A stretch of DNA of 11,909 nucleotides from an uncultured Collinsella sp. (GCA_900556675.1 USQE01000021.1:1-11909), one strand, 5' to 3'; shown: positions 1 through 6,844, numbered from the stretch's first letter. The notes: generated by a model from the sequence alone, not told the origin. Numbers and translations are program-made.

Positions 1-463
1 CGTTAAGCTTTCCGAGGTCTGGGCCAAGGGCGGCGAGGGTGCGCTCGACCTGGCCGATGAGGTCATGCGCCTGATTGACCAGCCGAGCGAGCTCAAGTTT
101 GCCTACGAGGACGGCGCCGATGTTGCCGATGCCCTCGAGGCCGTTGCCACTAAGGTTTACCGCGCCGACGGCGTCGACTTTACGCCGGCTGCCAAGCGTC
201 AGCTTGCCGAGCTGCGCGAGAACGGCTTTGGCAACCTGCCGGTGTGCGTGGCCAAGACGCAGTACAGCTTTAGCGACAACGCCAAGGTGCTGGGCGCTCC
301 CGAGGGCTTCCGCATCACCGTGCGCGAGCTCAAGGTTTCCGCCGGTGCCCACTTTGTGGTCGCGCTGACCGGCAGCGTTCTGACCATGCCTGGCCTGCCC
401 AAGGTTCCCGCGGCCGAAAACATCGACGTCGACAACGACGGCAACATCACCGGCCTGTTCTAA
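1..463 (+). CDS. fhs: Formate-tetrahydrofolate ligase, C-terminal part (5' end outside window)
   Basis: This enzyme makes 10-formyl-THF from formate, THF and ATP in the cytosol, the entry step of the folate one-carbon branch. The open frame runs from base 2 to a TAA at 461-463 with no start inside the window. It leaves 153 residues, about a quarter of the usual ~555. Recognised from family-typical C-terminal stretches: ELKFAYED, the KVYRADGVDF segment, LPVCVAKTQYSFSDN, GFRITVREL, and GAHFVVALTGSVLTMPGLPK before the end. The ATP-binding P-loop half lies upstream and cannot be checked. A strong terminator follows 25 bp downstream, so this is the last gene of its transcript. The partner genes fchA and folD lie about 10.6 kb downstream on the same strand rather than adjacent. 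Confidence 0.96.
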   Translation, partial: VKLSEVWAKGGEGALDLADEVMRLIDQPSELKFAYEDGADVADALEAVATKVYRADGVDFTPAAKRQLAELRENGFGNLPVCVAKTQYSFSDNAKVLGAPEGFRITVRELKVSAGAHFVVALTGSVLTMPGLPKVPAAENIDVDNDGNITGLF

Positions 464-488
464 GCCTGCTGCTCATAGCCGCTTGCCC

Positions 489-525
489 GCCCCGCCGCGC
501 CTACCAAGGCCCGGCGGGGCTTTTT
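489..525 (+). terminator. Rho-independent terminator of fhs
   Basis: A perfect 9-bp GC-rich stem (gccccgccg 489-497 with cggcggggc 512-520) with a 14-nt loop is followed immediately by five T (521-525). It sits 25 bp after the fhs stop. Confidence 0.93.
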
Positions 526-592
526 GATCCTTAGGCCCGCGCATGTCTTGTAGATACCGGCGGGCTTTGCCCATCATAGGCTTTTGCGCGGG

Positions 593-598
593 TAGAAT
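593..598 (+). promoter_or_regulatory. Probable -10 element for the repeat membrane protein
   Basis: TAGAAT lies in a GC-rich context 46 bp before the chosen ATG at 644. No good -35 is visible at 16-18 bp spacing; a TTGCCC-like hexamer at 567-572 is too far (20 bp). A start of transcription near 605 would make the ATG at 601 unusable, which supports 644 as the translation start. Confidence 0.4.
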
Positions 599-643
599 GC
601 ATGGATAACTTGATGCTTGCAGGCGACGGAATGGAAACGTTGC

Positions 644-1651
644 ATGGACCAGGACAAGACGACCGTGATGGGCGGATATGGCTCCGCACAGGCTGGCGGC
701 AGCGCCGATGCGACCCGCATTGTGTCGAACCCCGGCAATGCTACCCCCGATGCGACGCAGGCGTCTGCCGAACCCACACGGGTTATGGGCTATGGCGATA
801 CACCACGGGATCCGTTTGATTATGCACCGCAGGACCCGTATGACAATGCGGCGCCGGACCCGTATGACAATGCGGCGCCGGACCCGTATGACAATGCGGC
901 GGCAGGCGCTTATAACAACCTGCCGCAAAATCCCATTCCGCAACCTCAGCAGACGACGTATATGCCGCGCACGGCGCAAGCCCAACCTCGTTATGAGTCG
1001 CGCGATCCGTATGCGCGCCAGCCTTATCGCGAGTATCCCAAATCGATTCCGCAGTATGGTGAGGACGAGGCGCCGTCGCGTTCGTCGAGTGTGATCAAGA
1101 AAATCCTGATTGTGCTGGCGATCTTCTTTGCCCTCTCGATTGTGTTCGCCATTGTGTCGGGCATGCTCAACAAGCGGGGGAGCTCAACGGCCGATACCAC
1201 TGCCGAGCAAACCGAGTCCGCCTCGTCTAGCACCGTCGATCTGAGCGATATCCCGGGGCAGTACTGGTCCAACGCCAAGAAGCTCCTCAAGTCGCGCGGC
1301 GCCGATCTTTCGAATGCTGTGATTCTGACTGACGACGGCTCGACGCCTGTTGTCGATGCCAACTGGGTCGTCACATCTGCCTACTACAACGCTGACGGCA
1401 ACCTGGAGGTCCAGCTTACGCGCAAGGACGGCTCGTCGGGCAATGCGTCCGGCGATCAAGGCACCACGGACAGCTCGAGCTCCAACACGCTGGAGGACCT
1501 GAGCAATAAGGCGCAGGAATTGGGAGACAAGGCGCAAGAGCTGGGCGATACGGCACAAAACCTGGGCGATACCGCGCAGAACTTGGGAGACATGGCGACG
1601 GATGCCTGGAACGCCCTACAAAACGGCATTTCGGGCGCACAGGGAAACTAG
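644..1651 (+). CDS. Single-pass membrane protein with N-terminal tandem repeats, PASTA-like domain and heptad-repeat tail
   Basis: 335 residues, no named family recognised. Residues 1-149 are disordered and rich in Pro, Asn, Tyr, Asp and Gln. They include four 8-residue repeats of the DPYDNAAP type (residues 56-87). A single membrane helix spans about 154-175, preceded by a basic VIKK stretch and followed by NKR. After a Ser/Thr linker, residues about 200-261 resemble a PASTA-like fold (WSNAKKLLKSRGADLSNAVI, then a Val/Trp strand pattern); this is inference. Residues 289-316 are four 7-residue repeats (KAQELGD/TAQNLGD), probably an amphipathic helix. Likely topology is N-terminus inside and C-terminus outside, since no signal peptide is seen. 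ATG 644 was preferred over TTG 617, which adds nine residues without a ribosome site; the site before 644 (GGAA) is itself weak. It may be an envelope or cell-wall sensing protein. Confidence 0.85.
   Translation: MDQDKTTVMGGYGSAQAGGSADATRIVSNPGNATPDATQASAEPTRVMGYGDTPRDPFDYAPQDPYDNAAPDPYDNAAPDPYDNAAAGAYNNLPQNPIPQPQQTTYMPRTAQAQPRYESRDPYARQPYREYPKSIPQYGEDEAPSRSSSVIKKILIVLAIFFALSIVFAIVSGMLNKRGSSTADTTAEQTESASSSTVDLSDIPGQYWSNAKKLLKSRGADLSNAVILTDDGSTPVVDANWVVTSAYYNADGNLEVQLTRKDGSSGNASGDQGTTDSSSSNTLEDLSNKAQELGDKAQELGDTAQNLGDTAQNLGDMATDAWNALQNGISGAQGN
809..904 (+). repeat. 24-bp in-frame tandem repeat (4 units)
   Basis: Units are 809-832, 833-856, 857-880 and 881-904. Units 2 and 3 are identical over all 24 bases. 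Unit 4 matches for its first 21 bases, and unit 1 is a diverged copy (DPFDYAPQ). The DNA identity, not just protein similarity, points to recent duplication or slippage. Each unit adds eight residues without changing frame. Confidence 0.95.
1508..1591 (+). repeat. 21-bp degenerate in-frame repeat coding a heptad helix
   Basis: Four 21-bp units encode KAQELGD, KAQELGD, TAQNLGD and TAQNLGD. Codons differ synonymously between units (for example ttg/ctg, gac/gat, cag/caa). The repeat is therefore older or under protein-level selection, unlike the identical N-terminal repeat of the same gene. A fifth diverged unit (MATDAWN) follows. Confidence 0.85.
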
Positions 1652-1685
1652 CGGCCGAGCGGCTAGAGCCTTAGCGGTGCAAACA

Positions 1686-1753
1686 AAAACGGGACGCAGG
1701 ATCTCGTGACCGGGCGCATAGGCGCGCTGGTCGGCGGTCCTGCGTCCCGTTTT
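1686..1753. terminator. Bidirectional terminator between convergent genes
   Basis: A perfect 16-bp stem pairs 1686-1701 (aaaacgggacgcagga) with 1738-1753. The loop is 36 nt and can itself form a small gacc/ggtc hairpin. T-rich ends are present in both directions (tttt on plus; TTTTGTTT on minus). It lies between the stop at 1651 and the opposite-strand stop at 1762. Confidence 0.9.
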
Positions 1754-1761
1754 GCTGTCGA

Positions 1762-2943
1762 TTACAGCTGCTCTGCCGGACGCTCGGGCGAGCTAAAGCC
1801 GGAGTCAAACGTGACGACGCATGATGCATCGGGCCTGCGCTCGTGCACGATGCGCGTGACGAGCTCCAGCAGCTCCTCGTCGGATATGTCAAAGCCGTCG
1901 GGACGCACCAGGTCAAACGAAACAAAGCCGTCGTGCTCGTGCAAGTCGTGGATGGAAAGCGCGGGGTCGATCTGCGCTACGCCGCGCTTGACCCAGCCGC
2001 GCAAGTCATCGCCGGTTGTTGCAATGGGGTCGCAGTGCAACGTGATGGCGATGCCCATCTGGCGTTTGATATCGTGTTCGATGGTGTCCAGAATCTCGTG
2101 GTGCTCAAAGGCATCGCCCTCGCCGGGCATTTCCACGTGTGCACTGGCAAACTGGCGGCCGGGGCCGTAGTCGTGCACCATGAGGTCATGAGTGCCCAGG
2201 ACCTGGGGGTACGACATGATCCTGTCGCGGATTTCCTGGACGAGTTTGGGGTCGGGCGCTTGTCCCAGCAGCGGGCTGATGGCGTCGCGCACCAGGCCCA
2301 TGCCGCTGATGCAAATGAAGATGCCCACGCCCAGGCCCGCCCAGCCATCGAGGTCAAAGCCGGTCGTTTGCGAAATGAGCGCCGCCGCCAAGACCGAGCC
2401 CGAGGCGATGACATCGTTTTTGGAATCCTGCGCCGTGGCGATGAGCGTCTCCGAGTCGATGCGATTGCCCAGCGTGCGGTTGAACGCCGCCATCCAGAAC
2501 TTGACGAGCATGGATGTAGCCAGTGCCGCAAGGGAAACGAGTGTGTAAGCGGTGGGGGAGGGCTTGATGATCTTGGTAACGGACTCGAGCACCAGGTTGA
2601 TGCCGACGGCACAAACGAGGACGGCGACAACCAGACCGGCGAGGTATTCGTAGCGGCCGTGGCCATAGGGGTGGTCTTCGTCTGCCGGGCGGCTGGCAAG
2701 TCGGAATCCGAGCAGGCTCACGATGTTGCTCGACGCATCGGAGAGATTGTTGAAGGCGTCGGCGATGAGCGAGACGGAGCCGGCGAGTAGGCCCGCGATG
2801 CCCTTGGCCAGACACAGGGTAATGTTGAGGCCAATGCAAATGAGGCTTGCGGCAAAGCCCGCGTTGGTACGGCGAGTCGTATCGACCGGCTCGCCCTCGC
2901 TGCCGGGAACAAGCGTATGTACCAGCCGATTTACAAATAGCAT
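1762..2943 (-). CDS. Cation diffusion facilitator (CDF) transporter, probably Mn2+ exporter
   Basis: 393-residue inner-membrane metal/proton antiporter. About six membrane segments lie between residues 30 and 225, followed by a cytoplasmic dimerisation domain (about 225-305). Membrane site residues are N65/D69 in ADAFNNLSDASSN and D173/D177 in AQDSKNDVIAS. The HPYGHGR motif is at 91-97. The zinc/iron FieF class has D/D and H/D at the two sites; the N/D plus D/D combination is the pattern described for manganese CDFs such as MntE, so Mn2+ is the best guess. An extra C-terminal domain of about 85 residues (310-393) follows the usual ending. ATG 2943 was chosen because GAGGA sits 8 bp upstream. 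The open frame continues to 3102, but that extension has no ribosome site and crosses the likely promoter. Transcription ends at the hairpin 1686-1753. Confidence 0.93.
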   Translation of the reverse strand: MLFVNRLVHTLVPGSEGEPVDTTRRTNAGFAASLICIGLNITLCLAKGIAGLLAGSVSLIADAFNNLSDASSNIVSLLGFRLASRPADEDHPYGHGRYEYLAGLVVAVLVCAVGINLVLESVTKIIKPSPTAYTLVSLAALATSMLVKFWMAAFNRTLGNRIDSETLIATAQDSKNDVIASGSVLAAALISQTTGFDLDGWAGLGVGIFICISGMGLVRDAISPLLGQAPDPKLVQEIRDRIMSYPQVLGTHDLMVHDYGPGRQFASAHVEMPGEGDAFEHHEILDTIEHDIKRQMGIAITLHCDPIATTGDDLRGWVKRGVAQIDPALSIHDLHEHDGFVSFDLVRPDGFDISDEELLELVTRIVHERRPDASCVVTFDSGFSSPERPAEQL

Positions 2944-2991
2944 GGCGATCGTCCTCACAATCATGGTTAAGGGGATAGTGTAGCTCGCATG

Positions 2992-3006
2992 GGCGCACCG
3001 TGCGCC
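2992..3006. promoter_or_regulatory. Perfect inverted repeat upstream of the CDF gene
   Basis: GGCGCAC-c-GTGCGCC, a 7-bp dyad with a one-base centre, lies just upstream of a weak -10-like TACACT (minus strand, 2982-2977) for the CDF gene. A second overlapping dyad, CACCG/CGGTG, occupies 2996-3010. The position would suit an operator near -35 of the exporter promoter. Function is inferred from position only. Confidence 0.35.
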
Positions 3007-3115
3007 GGTGCTCAGAAAATGCAGTAATGGTCTGCTGGAGCTAACGAGCGGCCCTTCTTGTCCGACCGGGTGCTCCATTTTGGGCCACATGGGTATGGGC
3101 ATGTGCCTGCCTGCC

Positions 3116-3132
3116 CGACATACTTAATGTCG
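3116..3132. promoter_or_regulatory. Inverted repeat upstream of the zinc-ribbon gene
   Basis: CGACAT-actta-ATGTCG is a perfect 6-bp dyad with an AT-rich 5-bp centre, 30 bp before ATG 3162. It overlaps the most AT-rich stretch of this region (tacttaat), where a -10 element could lie. It could be an operator. Confidence 0.3.
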
Positions 3133-3161
3133 ACAGCCCCTGCGCAAAGGAGGACGTATTC

Positions 3162-4499
3162 ATGGACGAGATGTTTGCCATTAAATGCCAAAACTGCGGC
3201 GGCCCTATGTACTCACACCAGGCTAAACGCAGCTTTGAGTGCGCCTATTGCGGCACGGTCGTTCCGTGGCAGGCCGATGCGGGGGAGCCCAAGAGCGCCC
3301 TGGGCATTCGCCATACGCCGCTGACGGTTGTCGATGGACTGCTTAAGCTCACCCACGTGTCGCAGCTCGAGCGCCCGGAGGACCCGGACTGGTATTTCTT
3401 TAATTCACACTGGCGCAATCAGTCGGTTCTGGAGCATCTGCTGTGGGAGGACCGCGGCACGGCGCAGGAGTTCCAAGAAGCCACGCACGTGAGCATTCCC
3501 TGCCCCTTCTGTGGAGCGTCCTTTGAGGGCGAGTCCACTCAGCGCGTGCTTGAGTGCCCGTCCTGCGGAAATAAGATCGGCGTTGCCGACCTACTCAAGC
3601 CCGGTACCTTTAGCAAGCGTCTGACCATGGGCGTTGGTGCCGAGTACGTGCCTGAGCAGGGTATTCCTTGCGAGATAACGCCGCAGCAGGCACGTGCCAA
3701 CGCGCTGCAGCTGGTGCGCCAGTATCCCGATGCCTTTGCCGGGCACGACGTGGAAGACGCGATTCAAAATGACATGTCGCTCTTCTACTTCCCCATGGCG
3801 CTCGCGGATTTGCGCATGATGGCGTCCTTCCCGGGCAAGGGGCTGAGCAAGGAGACCCTGGTGTACTACGAGGTGCTCGACTGGGCGTATCCGCGGGCAA
3901 ACTACCTGGACGTTCGCCTTATGGGCATTTTGGAGCCGTGGGACTTTGCCAAGGTTGGGCCGTTCGATCCCGCTATGCAGGAAGGCGACTTCCGCGTTGT
4001 CTCCGTCGATGCGTCTACCAAGGACCAGGTGGTCATTGATAAGCTGGCGCTCGACATTGCCGGCAACGATGCCGAGGCGGTGCTGGGGCTCAATAAAAAG
4101 AGCATCCGCACCTGGGCGCGCAAGGCTCGCAAGCATAAGGACGGCCTGGTGATGGTGCCGGTCTACTTTGTCGATCGCCCGGCGACGGACAGCCGCGATG
4201 GCGAGCAGGTGCGCATTGCCGTAAACGGCCAGACGGGCCGCGCGGCCGCGGCGGTGTTTAGCGACAAGCGTGAGACGCATGTGGTGGCGCCGCTCAACCC
4301 GAGTCTGCATCTGTCCGGAGAAAGCACCGTGCACGCCACGCCCATCGAGGTCAAATACGTTAAATCGCCCTTCCTCTACCAGATCGTGCGTCGTGGAGAC
4401 GGCGAGCAACCGCGCCAGGTGGCAGCGGTTGCCGAGGGTTCCTACCGAGAAGAAAAGCCCAAACGCAAGGGCTTGCTCGCTGCGATCTTTGGGAAGTAG
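3162..4499 (+). CDS. Double zinc-ribbon protein of unknown function
   Basis: 445 residues, cytoplasmic (no signal peptide or membrane helix). It carries two four-cysteine zinc ribbons: C9/C12/C27/C30 (CQNCGG ... ECAYCG) and C114/C117/C132/C135 (CPFCGA ... ECPSCG). The rest (about 160-425) is a mixed-composition body with many aromatic residues (DWYFFNSHWRNQ, FYFPMALADLRMM). The end is strongly basic (KPKRKGLLAAIFGK). I recognise no catalytic motif; the ribbons resemble the TFIIB-type fold used for nucleic-acid or protein contacts. The start is well supported by AAAGGAGGA at 3146-3154 with a 7-bp spacer. It is divergent from the CDF exporter and shares a 218-bp regulatory region with it, so a metal-linked role is possible but unproven. 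Confidence 0.9.
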   Translation: MDEMFAIKCQNCGGPMYSHQAKRSFECAYCGTVVPWQADAGEPKSALGIRHTPLTVVDGLLKLTHVSQLERPEDPDWYFFNSHWRNQSVLEHLLWEDRGTAQEFQEATHVSIPCPFCGASFEGESTQRVLECPSCGNKIGVADLLKPGTFSKRLTMGVGAEYVPEQGIPCEITPQQARANALQLVRQYPDAFAGHDVEDAIQNDMSLFYFPMALADLRMMASFPGKGLSKETLVYYEVLDWAYPRANYLDVRLMGILEPWDFAKVGPFDPAMQEGDFRVVSVDASTKDQVVIDKLALDIAGNDAEAVLGLNKKSIRTWARKARKHKDGLVMVPVYFVDRPATDSRDGEQVRIAVNGQTGRAAAAVFSDKRETHVVAPLNPSLHLSGESTVHATPIEVKYVKSPFLYQIVRRGDGEQPRQVAAVAEGSYREEKPKRKGLLAAIFGK

Positions 4500-4511
4500 G
4501 GGAACGGTACG

Positions 4512-4539
4512 GGACAGTGCGCAGTAGTGCGAGCTGTCC
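4512..4539 (+). other. Imperfect hairpin after the zinc-ribbon gene
   Basis: ggacag (4512-4517) pairs with ctgtcc (4534-4539). An inner stem continues with one mismatch and one G-U pair around a gtag loop. It starts 13 bp after the stop but has no T-run, so it is not a classical terminator. It may stabilise the 3' end. Confidence 0.4.
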
Positions 4540-4560
4540 GTCGTGGTAGATCTAAATAAA

Positions 4561-4593
4561 CGGTGGGACGGCTGCAAAAGAGCCGCCCCACCG
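4561..4593 (-). terminator. Terminator hairpin, best read on the minus strand
   Basis: 13-bp stem with a single A-C mismatch (4561-4573 with 4581-4593) and a 7-nt loop. On the minus strand it is followed by TTTATTTAG; on the plus strand there is no T-run. It therefore fits the end of the minus-strand transcript from the nuclease/ADP-ribosylglycohydrolase genes, 232 bp past the latter's stop. It may also stop the convergent zinc-ribbon transcript. Confidence 0.7.
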
Positions 4594-4600
4594 GGCAAAA

Positions 4601-4768
4601 TCAAGGTGTGCCGCGGAACCCGCTCCTCAGTCGGTCAACTTTGGAAGCGCGGGCAACGCAGATGCTAATGTCTAAAGGGCCGGGGCAACCGGCCAACACG
4701 GTGTACGGTCCCACGGTACTTTGCTCTGTGACGAACGGACCCATGACGGCGCATTCTGTAATCGTCAC
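4601..4768 (-). CDS. Possible 55-residue small ORF (tentative)
   Basis: The 326 bp between the zinc-ribbon and ADP-ribosylglycohydrolase genes hold no long gene. On the minus strand a GTG at 4768 opens a 55-residue frame ending TGA at 4601-4603. AAGGGA lies 8 bp before the GTG, a fair ribosome site. The frame ends only 8 bp before the terminator stem, the right place for a last operon gene. The product would contain GPFVTEQSTVGPY and end in DRLRSGFRGTP, with three cysteines and no recognised domain. Codon third positions are about 65% G+C, which is not decisive. The stretch could equally be a 3' untranslated region or a dispersed intergenic repeat. Confidence 0.3.
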   Translation of the reverse strand: MTITECAVMGPFVTEQSTVGPYTVLAGCPGPLDISICVARASKVDRLRSGFRGTP

Positions 4769-4825
4769 TTATGCGGTCCCTTAATCATTTGCGTTGACTG
4801 ACATTGTCTTCGTTAAAGGCGTGTC

Positions 4826-5614
4826 CTAAAACAAACACTGCTCTATCAACTCTTTACCGCGCAGGGTATCGATCCACTCCTGCGGAATTGCGTCGATACC
4901 GTAGGCCGTGCCGGCGAGGGCGCCTGCGACGGCTGCGGTGGTGTCGCTGTCGTCGCCTAGGTTGACGGCGGCAAGCACGCAATCTTCGTAGCTGTTAGTG
5001 TTGATGAAGCACCAGGTAGCGGCTTTAAGCGTGTCGCGTACGAAACCGCCGGACCTGATTTCGTGCTCGGGCACGTCTTTCAGCTGGAGCACCCATGAGG
5101 GAAGTGCACCGTTCATCACATTCCTCATCAGCTCAACAAATATGATGCATGCGTCGGTCGACGTTCTGTGGGCGTGCGTAATCGCCGAGACTTTGCTGAC
5201 CTCTTCGTCTGTCGCATCGGTGAACGCCAGGGGAGCGATGCGCATGAGCGATCCGTTGCCGTTGTCGCGTTCGCCGGAGCCTCCTTTGCCGGTGTGCAAG
5301 GCGCGGGCGGTTGTGCCGCCGTAGTCGAAAACGCCGTCGATCGTATACTCGCCACGGGCAATCCAGCTCACGAATTTGTCGCGCATGTCCTCGGTGTCAA
5401 TGCGGCCGAGCTCTCTGATGGAGTCGCAGATGGCGAGCGTCATAGATGTGTCGTCGCTCCAGGTGCCGGCGGGCTGCTCGTGCGTGCCGTAGCCGATCAT
5501 GTCGGTGCATTCGAACGTGCCACGAGGTCTGAACTCGTAGGGAACGCCCAGCGCGTCACCGACGGCAAGCCCATAGATGCAGTCGCGCAGTGTTGTTTTC
5601 GGTCTGTGTGTCAT
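4826..5614 (-). CDS. ADP-ribosylglycohydrolase (DraG/ARH family)
   Basis: 262-residue soluble enzyme that hydrolyses ADP-ribose from modified proteins or related ADP-ribosyl compounds, using a dinuclear Mg2+/Mn2+ site. The family pattern is complete: GDALG (19-23), SDDT (53-56, metal ligands), the NGNGSLMRIAPLA segment (118-130), THAHRTS (146-152), and NLGDDSDTTAAVAGALAG (218-235) with the second Asp cluster (D221, D222, D224). Length matches small bacterial members. ATG 5614 has AGAGGAG with a 6-bp spacer. It is the second gene behind the YhcG-type nuclease, 63 bp apart on the same strand, so the two are probably co-transcribed. The exact substrate cannot be told from sequence; no ADP-ribosyltransferase partner is in the window. 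Confidence 0.93.
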   Translation of the reverse strand: MTHRPKTTLRDCIYGLAVGDALGVPYEFRPRGTFECTDMIGYGTHEQPAGTWSDDTSMTLAICDSIRELGRIDTEDMRDKFVSWIARGEYTIDGVFDYGGTTARALHTGKGGSGERDNGNGSLMRIAPLAFTDATDEEVSKVSAITHAHRTSTDACIIFVELMRNVMNGALPSWVLQLKDVPEHEIRSGGFVRDTLKAATWCFINTNSYEDCVLAAVNLGDDSDTTAAVAGALAGTAYGIDAIPQEWIDTLRGKELIEQCLF

Positions 5615-5677
5615 GGAAAGCTCCTCTTTTCCCGGGTGATGTGGAGCGCCGTCGGGGGTATCGGTCGCAACGTGCTG

Positions 5678-6727
5678 CTATCCTTGCACTTCGCCATTAG
5701 TCGCTTCGTTGATGGCGCGGTACTCGGCACTCAGCTCGCGCGCCAGCTCTTCCTTGCTTGGAAGATACGGCAGGTATTTGGCGGCAAACACTTGGTCGTT
5801 GTCTTCGGGCAGCGTGTACTCGACGATCGAATCGCTTTTGTCCGCGCAGAGCACGATGCCTATGGGCGGATTGTCGCCTTCGTTCATGAGCTCACGCGTG
5901 TAGTAGTTCACATACATTTGCATCTGGCCCAGGTCCTGATGCGTAAGGTCATCGGTCTTAAGGTCGATGAGCACGAAGCAGCGCATCAGATAGTTGTAAA
6001 AAACAAGGTCAATATAGAAATGGCGCCCATCAAAGGTGATGCGCTTTTGGCGTGCCTCGAAAGCGAAGCCACGGCCAAGCTCCAGCAGGAACTTCTGAAG
6101 ATGCGTGATGAGCGCCTGCTCTAAATCGCTCTCGCGAAACGCAGTATCGTCCGAGAAACCTAAAAACTCCAGTACATATGGGTCGCGGATGATGTCCTCG
6201 GGGCGACGAGCCGGGGCGCTCTTTTGGATTTCCTGGGTGACGGCCTCTTTGTCCTTGCTGGCAAGTAGGCGCTCGCGGAACATAGTGTTGATCTGGCGCT
6301 CGAGCTGACGCGTGCTCCAACGAGAATCGGCGCATTCGTTCATGTACCAGGCGCGAGCATCAGGGTCGGGAATGCGCATCAACCTGCGGTAATGAGTCCA
6401 GCTCAATTCGCTACGCAGTGCGTCGCGAATTGGAAACGCAAGAAAGAACTGACGCATATTGCGAAGGTTTGCGATGCCAAAGCCTCTTCCGAAATCCGCG
6501 GTAAGCCTTCTGGAGAGGCCTGCAATCAATGCCTCCCCATATGCTGCGCGCTCCTCTCCGCCCTGCTCATCAACAATGCTCTTGCCGATCTCCCAATACG
6601 CCTCAACCATCGCAAAGTTAACGGCGGTATAGGCCTTGTCGCGAGCGGCGTTGAGAATTGAGGAGACCTGCTTGTAAAAACCTTCGGGCACGATTGCCGA
6701 TTCTCCACGGTTTACCAGTTCGCCCAT
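5678..6727 (-). CDS. YhcG/DUF1016 family PD-(D/E)xK nuclease
   Basis: 349 residues (350 if GTG 6730 is used). Two domains are visible. An all-helical DUF1016 N-terminal domain (about 18-155) contains the typical AYWEIGKSIVDEQ and GFGIANLRNMRQFFLAFP. The YhcG nuclease-like C-terminal domain (about 180-330) contains DPYVLEFLGF, E204 in ESDLEQALI, F.ARQKRI, HFYIDLVFYN with D241, then FVLIDLKT with D256 and K258, then GQMQMYVNYY. E204, D241, D256 and K258 make a full PD-(D/E)xK set, so it should be catalytically competent. Family members are often found near restriction-modification or mobile genes, and their biological role is poorly defined. No methylase, hsd gene or integrase is nearby. The ATG/GTG choice is uncertain: GGGG lies 8 or 5 bp upstream. 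Confidence 0.93.
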   Translation of the reverse strand: MGELVNRGESAIVPEGFYKQVSSILNAARDKAYTAVNFAMVEAYWEIGKSIVDEQGGEERAAYGEALIAGLSRRLTADFGRGFGIANLRNMRQFFLAFPIRDALRSELSWTHYRRLMRIPDPDARAWYMNECADSRWSTRQLERQINTMFRERLLASKDKEAVTQEIQKSAPARRPEDIIRDPYVLEFLGFSDDTAFRESDLEQALITHLQKFLLELGRGFAFEARQKRITFDGRHFYIDLVFYNYLMRCFVLIDLKTDDLTHQDLGQMQMYVNYYTRELMNEGDNPPIGIVLCADKSDSIVEYTLPEDNDQVFAAKYLPYLPSKEELARELSAEYRAINEATNGEVQG

Positions 6728-6844
6728 CACTGTCGCCCCACTTTCCTCTTGTGGAATGCATCTTTATCGCATTTAGTTTAAAGCCTCGCGCGGACACGAA
6801 TTGCTTTGCTGTCTGGCACCTTCGCATGGGAGCCTTGCGGTGAC

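Noticed and set aside
1843..2790. 315-residue plus-strand open frame opposite the CDF gene
   Set aside because: Shadow frame caused by GC-rich codon structure; the opposite strand encodes a clear transporter with conserved motifs.
3079..3093. Third copy of the TGGGnCAnnTGnCCCA element
   Set aside because: Only the left half plus TG matches; the right CCCA arm is absent, so it is noted but not counted as a copy.
2944..3102. 53-residue N-terminal extension of the CDF transporter frame
   Set aside because: No ribosome site at 3102. The extension crosses the promoter-like and dyad region, while ATG 2943 has GAGGA at good spacing and starts with a family-like sequence.
2944..3160. yybP-ykoY manganese riboswitch before the CDF exporter
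   Set aside because: No characteristic conserved loop sequence found on the minus strand; only inverted repeats are present.
3591..4604. 337-residue minus-strand open frame opposite the zinc-ribbon gene
   Set aside because: Composition is typical of an antisense shadow (His/Arg/Leu-rich, no domain); the plus strand has intact zinc ribbons and a strong ribosome site.
4563..4784. 73-residue plus-strand frame in the gap after the zinc-ribbon gene
   Set aside because: It begins inside a terminator stem and has no ribosome site.
5168..6124. 318-residue plus-strand open frame spanning two minus-strand genes
   Set aside because: It overlaps both the ADP-ribosylglycohydrolase and the nuclease genes antisense, has no ribosome site and no recognisable domain.
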